Assembly: GCA_905182995.1 (NCBI GenBank)
Contig: CAJJDP010000065.1
Coordinates: 278,146-342,145, forward strand
Source: Paramecium octaurelia
Lineage: Eukaryota; Ciliophora; Oligohymenophorea; Peniculida; Parameciidae
DNA: 64,000 nucleotides
Direction of reading: 5' to 3'
Shown here: positions 12,433 through 24,372 of the stretch, piece after piece
Layout: every line of letters begins with the position of its first letter
How positions within the stretch are numbered: position 1 is the stretch's first letter
Program-made: the position numbers and the translations under genes
The notes under the pieces: generated by a model
Told to the model about the DNA's origin: nothing
The model's input: only the letters and a program-made list of their open reading frames with translations
The model's database searches: none

Positions 12433-13293
12433 ATGCAAAGAGCAGTGAGGTTTGGTTGCAGCACCATTAATAAATTAGAAAGCGAATTGAATAAGATTGA
12501 AAAAATCTCTTTCAAAGAAAGTTATCTATCATTTCAAAGAGAATGGAATGAATTCAAAAATAGAGCAAAAGAAATGTATTAATTTGCACTTATCACTTTT
12601 TCTGTAGGCCTCCAAGAGTCTTCAATGATAAACTAGATGCCAACCAATAGAAAAAGATTAATTTATTAGCAAAACACATAGAATACTTGAGTGAGAATGA
12701 ATTTTAATATCTGAATTACATTTTGTAGAAATAAGTGCTCAATAAACCCGATTATGCTGAGTTTTCTTTAGGTATTTCTAAAGAGGATACTCAAGTTGGT
12801 AATTAAATCAATTGAATTAAAGGTCCTGGAGTGTGGCCAACAGCACATCCTCAATGGTTATAATAATAAGAAATCATAGCCAAATTATGGCCTTTGGGAT
12901 AATAAGGAGTTGCAACATTGTTCTCCGAAGTTGTTGGATTTGGAGGTGGAGTCGGAACAGGAGGAGCTTAGGCTTCAGCTGCCAATACTTCTGCCTCTGC
13001 ATAAGAGGGGAAAAAGGAAGAGGCTCCTAAGGAAGCACCAAAAGAGGCTGCTGTATTTTCTATTCAAAATAAATTAGAAAGCTAATTATGATGTAATTCT
13101 TGATTCTATCGATGCTGCATAAAAGATCAAAATTATTAAAGATGTCAGAGCAATCTTCAATTTGGGTTTGAAGGAAGCCAAAGACATGGTTGAAAAATTG
13201 CCTGCCACTCTAGGCAAATAGATGAAGAAAGCTGATGCGGAAGAGTTGAAGAAAAAATTGGAAGCTATTGGATGCACAATTAAGTTAGTGTGA
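12433..13293 (+). CDS. Mitochondrial ribosomal protein bL12m (L7/L12 type)
   Basis: The C-terminal 65 residues match the L7/L12 globular domain: [19 protein letters not shown], then [15 protein letters not shown], then [13 protein letters not shown]. This domain of the ribosomal stalk recruits translation GTPases. An Ala/Glu/Lys-rich hinge precedes it. The N-terminal extension begins with a basic, Ser-containing stretch that fits a mitochondrial presequence, and a long extension is common for mitochondrial versions. Introns at 12576-12607 (32 nt), 12799-12822 (24 nt) and 13053-13077 (25 nt) are all needed to hold the frame. The stop is TGA 13291-13293. Mitochondrial location is inferred from the extension; the bL12 family call is firm. 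Confidence 0.88.
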
Positions 13294-13431
13294 GAGTATA
13301 TTAATAATCATCATTACATTATTATATTATTGGGGTAAACCTTGATAATTAGATAGTTAGCTCTTTAATCAAGGCCATCTTTTAAGATATTTTAGTGAAT
13401 GCGGATTATTAATATTATTTACTATTAATAC

Positions 13432-13925
13432 TCATTGTTACTTAATGTCAAATTTCTCTAATTCACCAATGAATTGATTATAAAAGTTTATTTGTTGGGG
13501 TACTGCTCTTGCACTCACTATTGGCAATTCATAGGTTATCAATAAATAGACTCTCTTTCCATTAAGCTTTTTGCAAATTCCCTAATCACCGATATTTTAA
13601 TTCTTTTACTCTTGCTAATGAGATCCCTTCTCCTACATCGGCATCACCTCTTCTTCCATATACCAGGGGAGGATGCCATCTGTGAACTTCATAATGTTCA
13701 CCTAATAATACAAAGCCTGCACCAATTGTGTTGTCTCTCACATCATAGGCTTTTAAGTATGGTGTTAATTCCTCCTTTGTTGCTGCACAGTTTTTATGTG
13801 TAATCACATTCAAATCCTCATCAAATATTATTGCTTTAGCCCACTAACTTATATTTCAAGTTTTATACTTCATCTTGTTTCTTTAATTCTGCCAATAACA
13901 TTCCCGGGTCTAAACCTTAATCCAT
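13432..13925 (-). CDS. Profilin
   Basis: A small actin-monomer-binding protein of about 145 residues, the usual profilin length. A short leader precedes a Trp at the start of the domain (WAKAIIFDEDLN). The core contains IGAGFVLLGEHYEVHRW, a Gly/Arg-rich turn (YGRRGD) and the final strand plus C-terminal helix (VYLLITYELPI, then YNQFIGELEKF). Two introns, 13844-13868 (25 nt) and 13582-13609 (28 nt), join three exons. It converges with bL12m, with 138 bp between stops. Profilins diverge strongly between lineages; the call rests on overall order and the conserved turn, and is probable rather than certain. Confidence 0.7.
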
Positions 13926-14941
13926 TAATATTTAAAAAATAAAAATATATTTAAAAATTAAAATATCTTTCCAGTCCTTAAATTACACTATCTATATCAT
14001 ATTCTAAATAATATTATTAAAATATATATTCTTTTTTTCTTATTATTTATAACATTAGTATTAATACTATTTAAATTTTTTTCACTATTTATTGTTTCAT
14101 TTCAACATCTCTCAAGTTGAAGCATTAGCAGATTACATTCTAGTTTAACAGTTAAGCAATTATACATTTCATTAAATTTCTGTCTCATCGGGACTTAAAA
14201 AGTACACCAAACAGTGCTAACGTTAACCATTGCTTATCTTGAATCTCTCTTGTGGGATTAAGATATTAATTAAGAAGGATTGGTAATGGAAAATTCGTTT
14301 GAATTTGATCAATATTTTTGGTTTTCCATTGAAATAGCTAATGACAATCAATACTTCCATTTGTAAGAAAAAAAAGACTTTAATGATATCTTATGGTATC
14401 TAAATAATCAAAAGTAATCTCTTAACCAAAATGAGTATGATTAAAATGTTTGAGCGTGACCAAAAAATTGTTTAGATTTATAAATAAATCTTTAACCATA
14501 TCATTCTAAGGTATTATTTCCTTCTAACTTCAAATATTTTAATAGATTCTTGAAGCTTGATAATACTGATGATATATTACATAAGTTGAATTGATAGAAG
14601 AAAAGGATAATTCTAAATTACATTCAGAATTAATTGTAAATTAGTCATTTTTTAAAAACATTCTTAATTCTTCATTCACCAAATGATGATTAATTTGAAT
14701 ATCTCCAAAATTATATAAAAAAAAAATTATAAAAATACTGTATAAAGAATACTGATGTTTTTGGTTTTTACTTCATATTCTTTCTTACATGCATCAAAAC
14801 ACTTAATTAATATAACACAATTAATTATAAATTTAATTTTAATTATAGGCCTGGTATAAATATAATAGGATGTAATCTAATTTTACAATTTAAATATTCA
14901 TGAATAGATACATCAAATACTAAGTACAAAGAATCATTTTT
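13926..14941 (+). other. About 1 kb with broken plus-strand coding-like frames, possible relic or unresolved gene
   Basis: Between about 14,100 and 14,690 several plus-strand stretches look coding but change frame: one containing VEALADYILVQQ, one with ENSFEFDQYFWFSIEI, and one with MFERDQKIVQIY. A 22-nt and a 35-nt GT..AG segment (about 14,415 and 14,510) would join two of them. The first junction has no plausible intron. The remainder is AT-rich with no signal. It may be a decaying gene copy, which would fit the whole-genome duplications known in Paramecium, or a real gene whose splicing I misread. Confidence 0.3.
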
Positions 14942-16694
14942 TCATTTTTCAGAATGATCATGTTGACAATTTTTTAATAAATTGCTTACAGTCAAATCTA
15001 AAGAGGCAATAAGTTTCTAATTCATTTCATTATTCTAATCTCCAATTATTTACAGAATTGCATCTTAAGCAGAAGGCTTATTTTACTGTTCAAATCCATC
15101 ATGCTTATCTTCGATTTACTGATTTTAGATGTTGGGGAAATTATCAAACAACAATCTTTGGTTTTCATTAAATATGATATATTTTAACTTTTCAACATCT
15201 CTAAGTTTCTTTAAAATATCTACTATGTTCAATTAACCCATAATTTATTTTTAGGCTATGTGAAACTATTTAATTCTGTCATTATCCTAATATTAAAACA
15301 ATATGACATACTTATGTTACAATGCATTTAAGCTTCTAAAAGGCTTCAAAATATCCAAACTATAGTTTCTTTTTTTTCCTGATGATGAGTTTTTGCAAAT
15401 ATTCTGCATATGTGGTAAGAATAGTTTTTTAAGGCTTAATCAAGGTTCTTTTTCTTTCTTAAGGATCCTCCTAATTCAATTTATTTGTGAATGCATCTTT
15501 CTGTTGATTTTCCTTTATTTGTGGAATTTAGATTGAAAATGGAGAGGCATCTTACCCCTATCGATATAAAGAATATTGCTTATAAAATTAGTTATCATCG
15601 CCATCTTCAGAGTCACTCAATTCAAATAAAGAGTTAATTAATTCAAGATATCTGCTAATTTTATTGATAGGTTTGGAAATGATATAAAAGAAACTGAATA
15701 AGACTTACCATAACCCTCCTAATTCAGCCAAGATTTCTTAAATTTTAGAGTACGTTCTATAATCGACGAACTCTGTAGTATCCAATCGGATGACTACATT
15801 CATTATTAGGTCATTTGAACTAAGATCTAACATCTCAGTATGTCTTCCATATCTCAAGGTCTTGTAGTATTCTAAGTCAGTTTCAATGAGACCAACATCA
15901 GTAACAGTGGTTAACGGTTCAAGATAGATGGAGATTTCTTTATAAATATTACTCGATATAGTAGTAAATAAATCTTGGCCTTTTGGATTATAAGGTGAAT
16001 TAGGTTTCATTAAGTTAGTAGTGTAAGAGGAAATTTGGAAAGAGAAATAGTTTTATTCTAATGCTTTTTTAATTTCTTATTATTCTTGGCATTATTTGCC
16101 CTTTTTGGTTTCCTCGGTACAAATATAAAATTAGATTAAAATATATTGGTAAACAGGAGCATCAAATGTCCCTTCTAGGTTGATTTTATCAATGCTGTTC
16201 CAATCAATGCAGTAATTGGATGGTAAATCAAAATGTGAAAAATATTCGCTTAAATCTTTTTATTTAATCATATCAGGACTGCATTCTATTAAGGGCAATT
16301 CTTATTTGTCCCACACTTCCTTTTTGCACCCATTATCTATTGTTTCATATTTATGTACTAGTTATGCTTTAACCACATATATTGAATCATCTATGTATGT
16401 GTGATAAGTTGAATTTTAAAATGCAAAAGTCATCGTAAAATTCTGCGGAAATAATTAATAAATCTCTGGCTGGGAGTGGTAAATTTCTGAACTTAAGGAA
16501 GTTGGGTTGTTGTGATCAAATAGAGAAATTAATTTAGAGTATAATAAACTTGAGAACAGTAATAACAATCCAAGTGTGAGCAGCGACCCAAAAATTGTTT
16601 GATGATATTCTTTCTCGTTTACCAAAAGTTAGATGGGTTAAGCAAATAAATCAAACTTTTTAACACCTTTAATAAACAATCTTCTTCTTTCCAT
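14942..16694 (-). CDS. Two-segment transmembrane protein of a ciliate-type family
   Basis: The protein is about 575 residues. A short cytosolic leader is followed by a clear membrane helix (SLLTLGLLLLFSSLLYS), a long polar region with scattered Cys (NGCKKE, TKKGKQCQE), and a second hydrophobic segment near the middle (VLFSFFYIISKP). The second half is charged and Gln-rich, with a C-terminal coiled coil ending in a His/Cys cluster. A 25-nt intron near 15.28 kb is needed in the second half. The order, a membrane helix after a conserved leader, a luminal domain and a second membrane helix, is common among large families of ciliate membrane proteins of unknown role. No enzyme motif is present. 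Confidence 0.65.
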
Positions 16695-17146
16695 AATTTT
16701 ATTATTTGAGTGATATAATAACTAAATTTAATTTGAAATAAATTATAGCTTAATAAATAATAATTAATTCAATTCAAAAAATGGTTCTTTTCACTTAATG
16801 AATAAATAAATTATTAATCAAATTAATATTAATAATTAAGAATAAGTATTTTTGATCAATAAAAGATAATAGGAAGGAAGAAAGTCGCTAAATTAAAATT
16901 AATATTATCATCCTTTTCGAAACCCTAATTCTACTTCTTATTAATATTCTTAACTTATCAAATATATAATAATAAATATTATTATAGCAGAGTTTAATCA
17001 AATATTTCGATAATATTGAATTTGCAATAACTCAAATTTCTATTTCTATCAATGTTCTAATTCCCATTAAGTAATTCAAATTATTAATTAAATAATTATT
17101 TATATTACTACTTAATATTCAGATAATTATTATAATATATAATAAA
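16695..17146. other. Divergent intergenic region, 452 bp
   Basis: AT-rich sequence between two genes transcribed away from each other, so it should hold both promoters. I see no coding frame and no defined motif; short ATTAAT/TTAATA runs recur but are typical of the background. Confidence 0.45.
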
Positions 17147-17599
17147 ATGAATATATACAAACTCAGATCTCTAATTTACGTATTTGATTAAGAGCAATGG
17201 TTTAAGTCAATTTAACATATGTTACAAACTAAAAATACAAATACATAATATTTGGATGTTATACAATAAGCATATTTCTAAAACTTAAATAAGATTGAAG
17301 AATAATGTATTCAAGAATTACAGAGACTGCTATTAAAAGACAATGACAAATTCTAGAGTCTCAAATTCTCGAGGATAATACATCATTATATATTGAAAAA
17401 TGCCAATAAAATAGAAGGTTTAGAAGAAATAATCACTAACTCATAGTAATTAGCCATTAAGAAGGTGATGCAATAAGATAACTTAATGGAAATCTTGGAA
17501 TCTCTGTAATTTAGAGTAGCTCATATGAAAAGTATTCCAAAACAAATAAGCAGAGTATATTTTGAAGAGAATATAAAAATTTATAATGAAGAAAATTGA
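17147..17599 (+). CDS. Helical hypothetical protein (150 aa)
   Basis: ATG 17147 to TGA 17597-17599, no introns. The product is almost entirely helical and Gln/Lys/Ile-rich, with no membrane segment and no recognised motif. The same frame continues open for another 46 codons after the TGA, to a second TGA near 17,740. That tail could be chance in AT-rich DNA or a sign of a recent nonsense change. It lies 213 bp upstream of the BCKDH gene on the same strand. Confidence 0.55.
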
Positions 17600-17812
17600 G
17601 TTTCAAGATTGTTATTGAAATTTATTAAATTCTAAGTGTAATTTGAGAATGCAGTATAATTAATATATCAAACATAATTCATTAAATTTGATATTATTGT
17701 TAAGGAATTAAAAATGAGAACAGCAAAGTAAGGGTGATGAAAACCAAATTGATTGAGAGGATCATTTATATGGAAACATAAATAATTGATTTTATATTAA
17801 TATCTGTGTTTA

Positions 17813-19137
17813 ATGAAGCACTTTATGAGATTCTCTAAAATAAGCAAAGCCTTCAAGGAAGTGCCCTCCTAATATGTGTATCAAATCAATCCAATCAAAA
17901 ACTTTGAGGCCATAAAATAGTTCAGAGTAATTGATTTGGAAGGTAATCTTGTAGCCAAGGAATACAATAACATTCCAAAGGAGATCCTCAATCAAATCTT
18001 TGATTTAATGATAAGTGTAAAGATGTTTATTTTGAAGATTTTAGATTGAAGAGATGGACAACCTCCTTTACATGTCTTAAAGATAAGGAAAGATTTCATT
18101 TTACATGACATCATTTGGTGAGACAGCAACTACAGTCGGCACTACAGCTGCACTCCAACCCTAAGACTTTATCTTCCCATAATATAGAGAACAAGGTAGT
18201 TTTATGTGGAGAGGATTCACAATTGAATAAATTGTAAATCAATGCATTGGAAACCATTTAGATGGTGGAAAGGGTAGATAAATGCCTGTTCATTATGGAA
18301 GCAAAGATTTGAATATTGTCACTGTGTCATCACCTTTAAGTAAAATATAATAAATTGACGTACTATAGCTACGTAAGTGCCATAAGCAAGTGGGGCTGGG
18401 TATGGATTTAGAGTTAATGGGGAAAATAAGATCGCAGCCACTTGGTTTGGAGAAGGGGCAGCTTCTGAAGGAGATTTTCATTCAGCTATGAACTTTGCTT
18501 AGACTTTGAAATGCTAAACACTATTTTTATGCAGAAACAATCATTATGCCATCAGTACACCAACAGATGATCAATTCAGAGGTGATACTATAGCTGGAAA
18601 AGCACCTGCTTATGGAATGAGAACATTGAAAATTGATGGTAATGATCTATTGGCTGTTTATAATGGAGTCAAATATGCAAGAGAAGAAATTATTAAAAAT
18701 AAAGAACCATTCTTTATTGAATTCATTACTTATAGAGTAATTTTAATATCTATTCATTAGATTGGAGATCATTCAACATCAGATCACTCTGTATTGTATA
18801 GATCATAAGAAGAAATTGATTCATGGAAATCAGGAAATAATCCAATTAATAGATTAGGATTATTTTTGAAAAAGTAAGGACTTAGACAATTTAATGATGA
18901 TCATGATAATCAAATTAGAAAAGATGTTAGAAATAGAGTCATTGCAGCTTTGAAACACGGATCTGAATGTATTTTATTTAATTTATAATAGAACAATCAC
19001 CATCAATTCAAGATTTATTCACTGATGTTTATGATGAAGTATTACCTCATCTATAGGAATAATATACTGAATTAAGAGAACATTTAACTAAATATAAAGA
19101 TCAATACCCAATCAATAAGTTCAAAGGTGGATTATGA
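17813..19137 (+). CDS. BCKDHA: 2-oxoisovalerate (branched-chain 2-oxoacid) dehydrogenase E1 subunit alpha
   Basis: This is the thiamine-diphosphate-dependent decarboxylase component of the mitochondrial branched-chain 2-oxoacid dehydrogenase complex. Recognisable blocks run in order: FYMTSFGETATTVG, FPQYREQG, HYGSKDLN, the diphosphate-binding region GEGAASEGDFHSAMNFA, CRNNHYAISTP, and the phosphorylation-loop region RIGDHSTSDHS. The HSTSD serines match the loop where BCKDH kinase acts in animals. Length (about 407 aa) fits the family. The basic N-terminus suits a mitochondrial presequence. Four introns (18017-18044, 18340-18368, 18737-18760, 18969-18991) all restore the frame, and every family block is intact. 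Confidence 0.95.
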
Positions 19138-19425
19138 TAATTTACATATAGTACGCACAATAAATATTGTATAATTAATTGATTAAGCATTTCTTCTAAT
19201 AATACTAAACCCGTTTCACAGTGTACTGTTCTAATTTATTTACCTGTGTTTCATTAAAATAATCAAGGATCTATAAGGTTCTATTTCAAATTTTATTAAA
19301 TTTTCTATTTTTTTTGCTAAACTGATTTTATCTATTTAAAATTTAAAAAATATTGTTGATATATTAAGATTTTATGATAAATTTGAATATATTCATTTAA
19401 TAATGAATTAATATATAGAATAAAT

Positions 19426-20160
19426 TCAATCAAAGTAATAATGTATTCTCTCTTTATTTTTTTCAATCACAAAGTTTATTAGTATCAGAAACACCTTAAC
19501 AAGGTAGACTATTATGAATACTTAGTAAAAGAAGAGAATGATAACTAATTAATATTTAGTGAATATATATTCATGAAATTCTATAAATTATCTTTAGAAT
19601 TTCTATTTCTTAAAATTTAGAATTATGAAAATTGGTAAAAAGATGAATGATAGCATCATCATTGTTATAACATAAAGGTATCTTTAAAAGTTGGTTGCAT
19701 TATTCTATGTACATTTATCTGAAAACTATTAAAAAATTTCTAAGTTTGAATTACAAATTTTGCATATTTCTGAAAAACAGATTTGGCAAAATATCCCTTA
19801 TTTTTCATTCTAAAAACCAATAATTTAATTTGAATAACATTTGAAGCATTTTTAGAAACATCCACCGTTTTTGAATTATTAACATTAGAGGCATTAATCC
19901 TAGTTATTGTTTATTTAACTTTTAGGTTTCTTTTGGTAAAATATCTAGATTGATAGATTGTCTTGACTTTATAGAACATATAGAAGTTCACAATTTGAAC
20001 ATTTCAAGTATGTTTTATTATCAGAAGTAAATTTAAGCAGAAAATGCATCTCATCAATTAAGACCTAGAGAAGATCTTTACTGTATGAAACTTAAGTTAA
20101 GAAAGCATATTCTGAATTATTTTTATAGATTATATCTGAATCTAGCAAAGGATTTTCCAT
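19426..20160 (-). CDS. Cysteine-rich membrane protein of unknown function
   Basis: A single-exon gene of about 244 codons. The middle carries repeated Cys pairs (LKCSNCELL, QCLQCQQF, GGCFQKCFKCYS, FCQICFSEICKICNS) that could bind zinc or form disulfides. Two strongly hydrophobic helices follow (YVITMMMLSFIFLPIFIIL and VIILFFYQVFIIVYLV) and close the protein. The Cys spacing does not match a classic RING. Membrane location is inferred from the helices; no family name is offered. Confidence 0.6.
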
Positions 20161-20474
20161 TAAATTTAAATATTTAATTAATGATTTGCAATAATAATAT
20201 TATATATTCATTAAATAATATTATAAATATTTTTTACAATAATTATTATTAATACATTAGAATAGTATGCATTATTGCTTATGATAACAATTTTGAATTC
20301 CACTAAAAAATAAATAGAATATTGTACATAGTATTTTTAATTTGAAGTACGGCCAATATGAGTTGAAATTTGATTTAATTGATTCATTATGGATTATTTA
20401 AATAAAAGTTATTTAGATTATTAGATGATATATGGTGGAATTAAAAAATAGTCCATTAAAATAAAATTAATTGC
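20161..20474. other. Divergent intergenic region, 314 bp
   Basis: AT-rich DNA between divergent genes, expected to hold both promoters. No coding frame or motif was recognised. Confidence 0.4.
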
Positions 20475-21645
20475 ATGTAATAATAATAGGTGGTGTTGAA
20501 TTTTGATTACCTGAGACCAGCCTAGAATTTGGTTGATGCTATTGTTCATGAGGGTATTTGGAATATACAACTATAAAGCTTAGTATATTAAAAGAAAAGA
20601 GCGATCAAAGAGCCAAAGAAGAATTTGGGAGAATGTGCCATATGATGCATATGAAAAGGAGAAGATGGCTGATTTCATGAAAATCGTGACAAAAAATAAG
20701 ATCAACTTACCTGAGAAGTAACTATTTAGATCAATCTGTTAGTTGGACTGATAGTGATACTTTGAAGATGGTGTATTGTGGTAAATTCAAGGACAAGAAT
20801 TACTTAAAAGTATTGCAATCTCATTTGGCTTGGAGAGCTATCCCCAATAATTTTCAGCCAACTGATATCAACATTGCATTTTTATAGAAAGGAATCGTTT
20901 ACACTCATGGTAGAGACAAACAGCAAAGACCCATCATAATTATGAACCTCGAATTGGTGAATCTGAAGCAAGTATCAAAGTGAATCAACCTATAGTTTAG
21001 TGAGGAAGTCTACATAAATGCATTGAGCTATTACTTTGGTATCATCAAGAAGTATTGTTTTATTCCTGGAAAAGTTGAGAACTGGGTTTTCATTATGGAT
21101 ACTAAGAAGCTTGGCCTATCTAAATTCCCTTTCAAGGTATCCTATTCGAATCTATTTGTTAGGCTATTCAAATAGCAACCAAAACTATGCAAGTTAACTT
21201 CTGTGGTTGTTTAGATAAACTTTATTTATTAAATCCATCTAGTTCATTGAGCTTTTCTTGGAAGATGGTCTCTGGTATTGAATTTGAAATAATCTTAAGC
21301 TGTGGCTGACGCTGATACTATGGAAAAAGTCTAAATGCTTAAACCTAATGAATACGCCAAAATTTAGGAGAGAATAGCAGTCAATTAACTGGAGGAATAA
21401 TTCGGAGGTACAAGTCCAAACCTTACAAAATTCTGGTTACTTTTCTTATGCTTATAGTTAGGCCACCTATTAACATCGCCATTCCAGGAGGATATACATA
21501 AGAAATTTTGATGGCTGTCGAATCGATGAAAACTACAGAGATTGTAATTTAGAAGGAAGTACCTGCATCAGAGGAGGATGAAATGAAGTTGTAAGAACAA
21601 ATTTCTAAGATGCAAATTAAAAAAGATGACGACGATGATGATTGA
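20475..21645 (+). CDS. Sec14-like (CRAL-TRIO) lipid-binding protein
   Basis: The N-terminal CRAL-TRIO-N helix region includes LKVLQSHLAWRAI. The lipid-binding domain follows, with YTHGRDKQQRPIIIM, VFIMDTKKLGLSKF and LYLLNPSSSLSFSWKMV, the usual strand and gate-helix order of Sec14 proteins. A C-terminal Gly/Pro region leads to an acidic tail ending in six Asp. Six introns of 24-26 nt (554-578, 718-742, 972-995 in the 20-kb block; 21137-21162, 21275-21299, 21436-21461) must be removed. The first intron decides the start: it joins the exon with NFDYLRPAQNLVD. The role is presumably phospholipid exchange or sensing between membranes. The V-ATPase gene starts 46 bp downstream. Confidence 0.85.
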
Positions 21646-21691
21646 TAGAGTAAATTAATGAAATTATACATTCCATAAATTTAATATTAAT

Positions 21692-24305
21692 ATGAGTTTC
21701 TTTAGGTCTAAATAGATGAAATATTATAGTTTAGTCATCCCAAGAGAGAGTGCTTGGGTGGTCATGGATCAATTGGGAAGACTGGGATAGTTACATATGA
21801 TAGATTATGATCCTCTAATACCAATGATGAATCGACCATTTGCCAATTATGTAAAAAGGTACTTAAAACCTAGATTATCTTAGATGTGATGAAGCATTGT
21901 TCAAATTGATCGGAATTGAGTCGCTCCTAAAGTAATTCAAAAAAAATCTAATACATTGTGAAGATACCCAAAAATTACTTGATCATTTTAGAGACATATA
22001 AAATTCAAGATAAAAACCTGGACATACTTATTTTGATGAATTAGAGCAAGTAATAGAGAAAAAAAAAAATCATATTTAAGAGATGTCAAATAATTTGTAG
22101 AATTTATTAGATAGAGTAGATTCAATTACAGAATAAAAATTAGTACTAGAAAAAGCAAAAGAATTTCTGGGAAAATCAATGTTTTCATAGTAAGTTGAGA
22201 TGTATAACTTAGATCAATTCCTCATTATCTGAATGATTATTAACAATTAAAATTTGGACAATTAATTGGTGTCATTGATAAAGAGGATGAAACCAGATTT
22301 AAAAGAATAATGTTTAGAATTACAAAAGGTAATGCATGGGTTAATATTGTGGATCTTTTGCCTGAAAAATAACACCATTAAATAAAAACATCAATAGATC
22401 TCAATAGAGTAATTGTTCTTCTTTAAGCAAGGCATAATAACCAAGATGTTTGTATGTTGTTGTTTATCCTGGAATGAATGATTAGAGTACTTTGAAATAG
22501 AAATTGCTCAAAGTTTGTGACTCATTTGCTAAAAACAGAATAGAATATCCAAATTCTTAAGAAGCTATGGATAACAAATTAAGGGAATTATCAATTCAAA
22601 TTAATGAGGCATTAAATTTAATTTAAATGACCAAAAAATAATTAGATGTTACATTAGATGAGTTTGTTAAGGAGTAGAATGGTTGCAATTGCTCTTACTT
22701 TGAATAGTTAAGATTATATGTTTTGAAAGAGAAATATCTCTATGTTAATTTAAATTACTTACTGATGTAAGGTTCAATTTTTACTGGATAATTCTGGTTA
22801 CCTGAAGGACTTGAAGCTTAAGTTGAAGATAAATTAAGAAATGCAATGTAGAATAGTATTGACAGATTTCCGACAGGATAAATTTAGTAGATATAACCAA
22901 AACCAGGAGATCTGGCTCCTACTTATTTCAATCTGAATGAAGTTACAATGCCATTTTAAGAAATTGTAAATACATATGGAGTACCCAGATATCAAGAAGT
23001 TAATCCTGGCTTATTCACAGTAATAACATTCCCATTTCTATTTGGTGTAATGTTTGCAGATATTGCTCACGGTTTCTTATTGCTATTATGTGGATTGTAT
23101 GTGATATTCTGGAAAAAATAATTAAAGAGATAAACAGATTCTATGTTTAATGCAATGATCCCATTTAGATATCTATTAGCTCTCATGGGACTCTTTGCAT
23201 TCTATAATGGATTAATATACAATGATTATCTCTCAATATCTCTTAATCTTTTTGGTAGTTGTTATTATCCTAAACACGAGGAATGGGAAAGGGAATAGAA
23301 TTGTGTATATCCATTTGGTATTGATCCTGTTTGGTTGGCATCAGGGTCAAGTCTAAATTTCATGAACTCCTATAAAATGAAATTATCTGTAATTTTAGGA
23401 GTAACTCATATGTTATTTGGAATTCTAATGAAAGGGGCTAATACTTTATATTTCAGAAACTATTTGGATTTTTTCTGTGAATTCATCCCCCAATTGTTAT
23501 TTATGGCCTGTACATTTGGTTGGATGGATTTCCTAATCATGATGAAATGGTTGAATGTGTATCCAAATGGGAAAGATCCTAGTATCATAGAGACAATGAT
23601 TAATCAAGTTCTAAAACCTATGGAGGAATCTGCCACGCCAGTTTTTCCAAATAATGCTCCTTTATAGTTAACTTTAACTTAGTGGTTAACGGTGATTGCA
23701 CTAGTTAGTATTCCTTGGATGTTACTGCCAAAACCGTTAATTTTGAGTTTAAGTCACAAGAAACATAGGGTGAGTGATCCTCAATAATAAAAATTGATTC
23801 CTGAAAAACAAGGATCTGAGGATATTGATTCTTATTAATTTAGAAAGGATTTGCAGTTTGCTATTTCTAGCAAGAGTGTTGAAATTTCCGAATAGGAGCA
23901 TGATTCTGGTGAAATTTGGGTGCATCAGATGATCGAAACAATCGAATTCGTTTTAGGAGGTATAAGCAACACTGCATCATATCTTCGTTTGTGGGCATTA
24001 TCTCTGGCTCATGGGTAATTAGCAGAAGTGTTTTATGATATGTGTATTGCAGGAAAAATTGATATGGGTGGAATTGTAGGTGGACTTATGGGTGGATACT
24101 TTTATATTGTGTTTGCTTTGTTGACATTTGGAGTATTGATGATGATGGATGTTATGGAATGTTTTTTGCATGCCTTAAGATTGCATTGGTATATATTTTG
24201 TATCATATCTTAAGGGTTGAATTCTAAAGTAAATTCTATAAGGCTGATGGATATCTTTTCGTTGGATATTCCTATAACAAAGTTTTATCAGAACATCTTA
24301 AATGA
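21692..24305 (+). CDS. V-type H+-ATPase subunit a (116-kDa Vo subunit)
   Basis: This is the membrane subunit that supplies the two proton half-channels of the vacuolar ATPase. The N-terminal cytosolic arm begins [20 protein letters not shown], typical of the family. The C-terminal half has eight hydrophobic segments, including [13 protein letters not shown] and [14 protein letters not shown]. The conserved helix [19 protein letters not shown] carries the Arg (TASYLR) that interacts with the proteolipid ring glutamate. The last exon ends [16 protein letters not shown]. Four introns (21859-21883, 22190-22212, 22409-22431, 24189-24214) restore the frame. At about 840 residues it is full length. 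Paramecium has many paralogues of this subunit, so the exact isoform cannot be assigned. Confidence 0.96.
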
Positions 24306-24372
24306 TTTTATAGGATTGGAAAAGGATATGTAATAATATTATATATTTCATATACGTTTTATTAATAAAATT

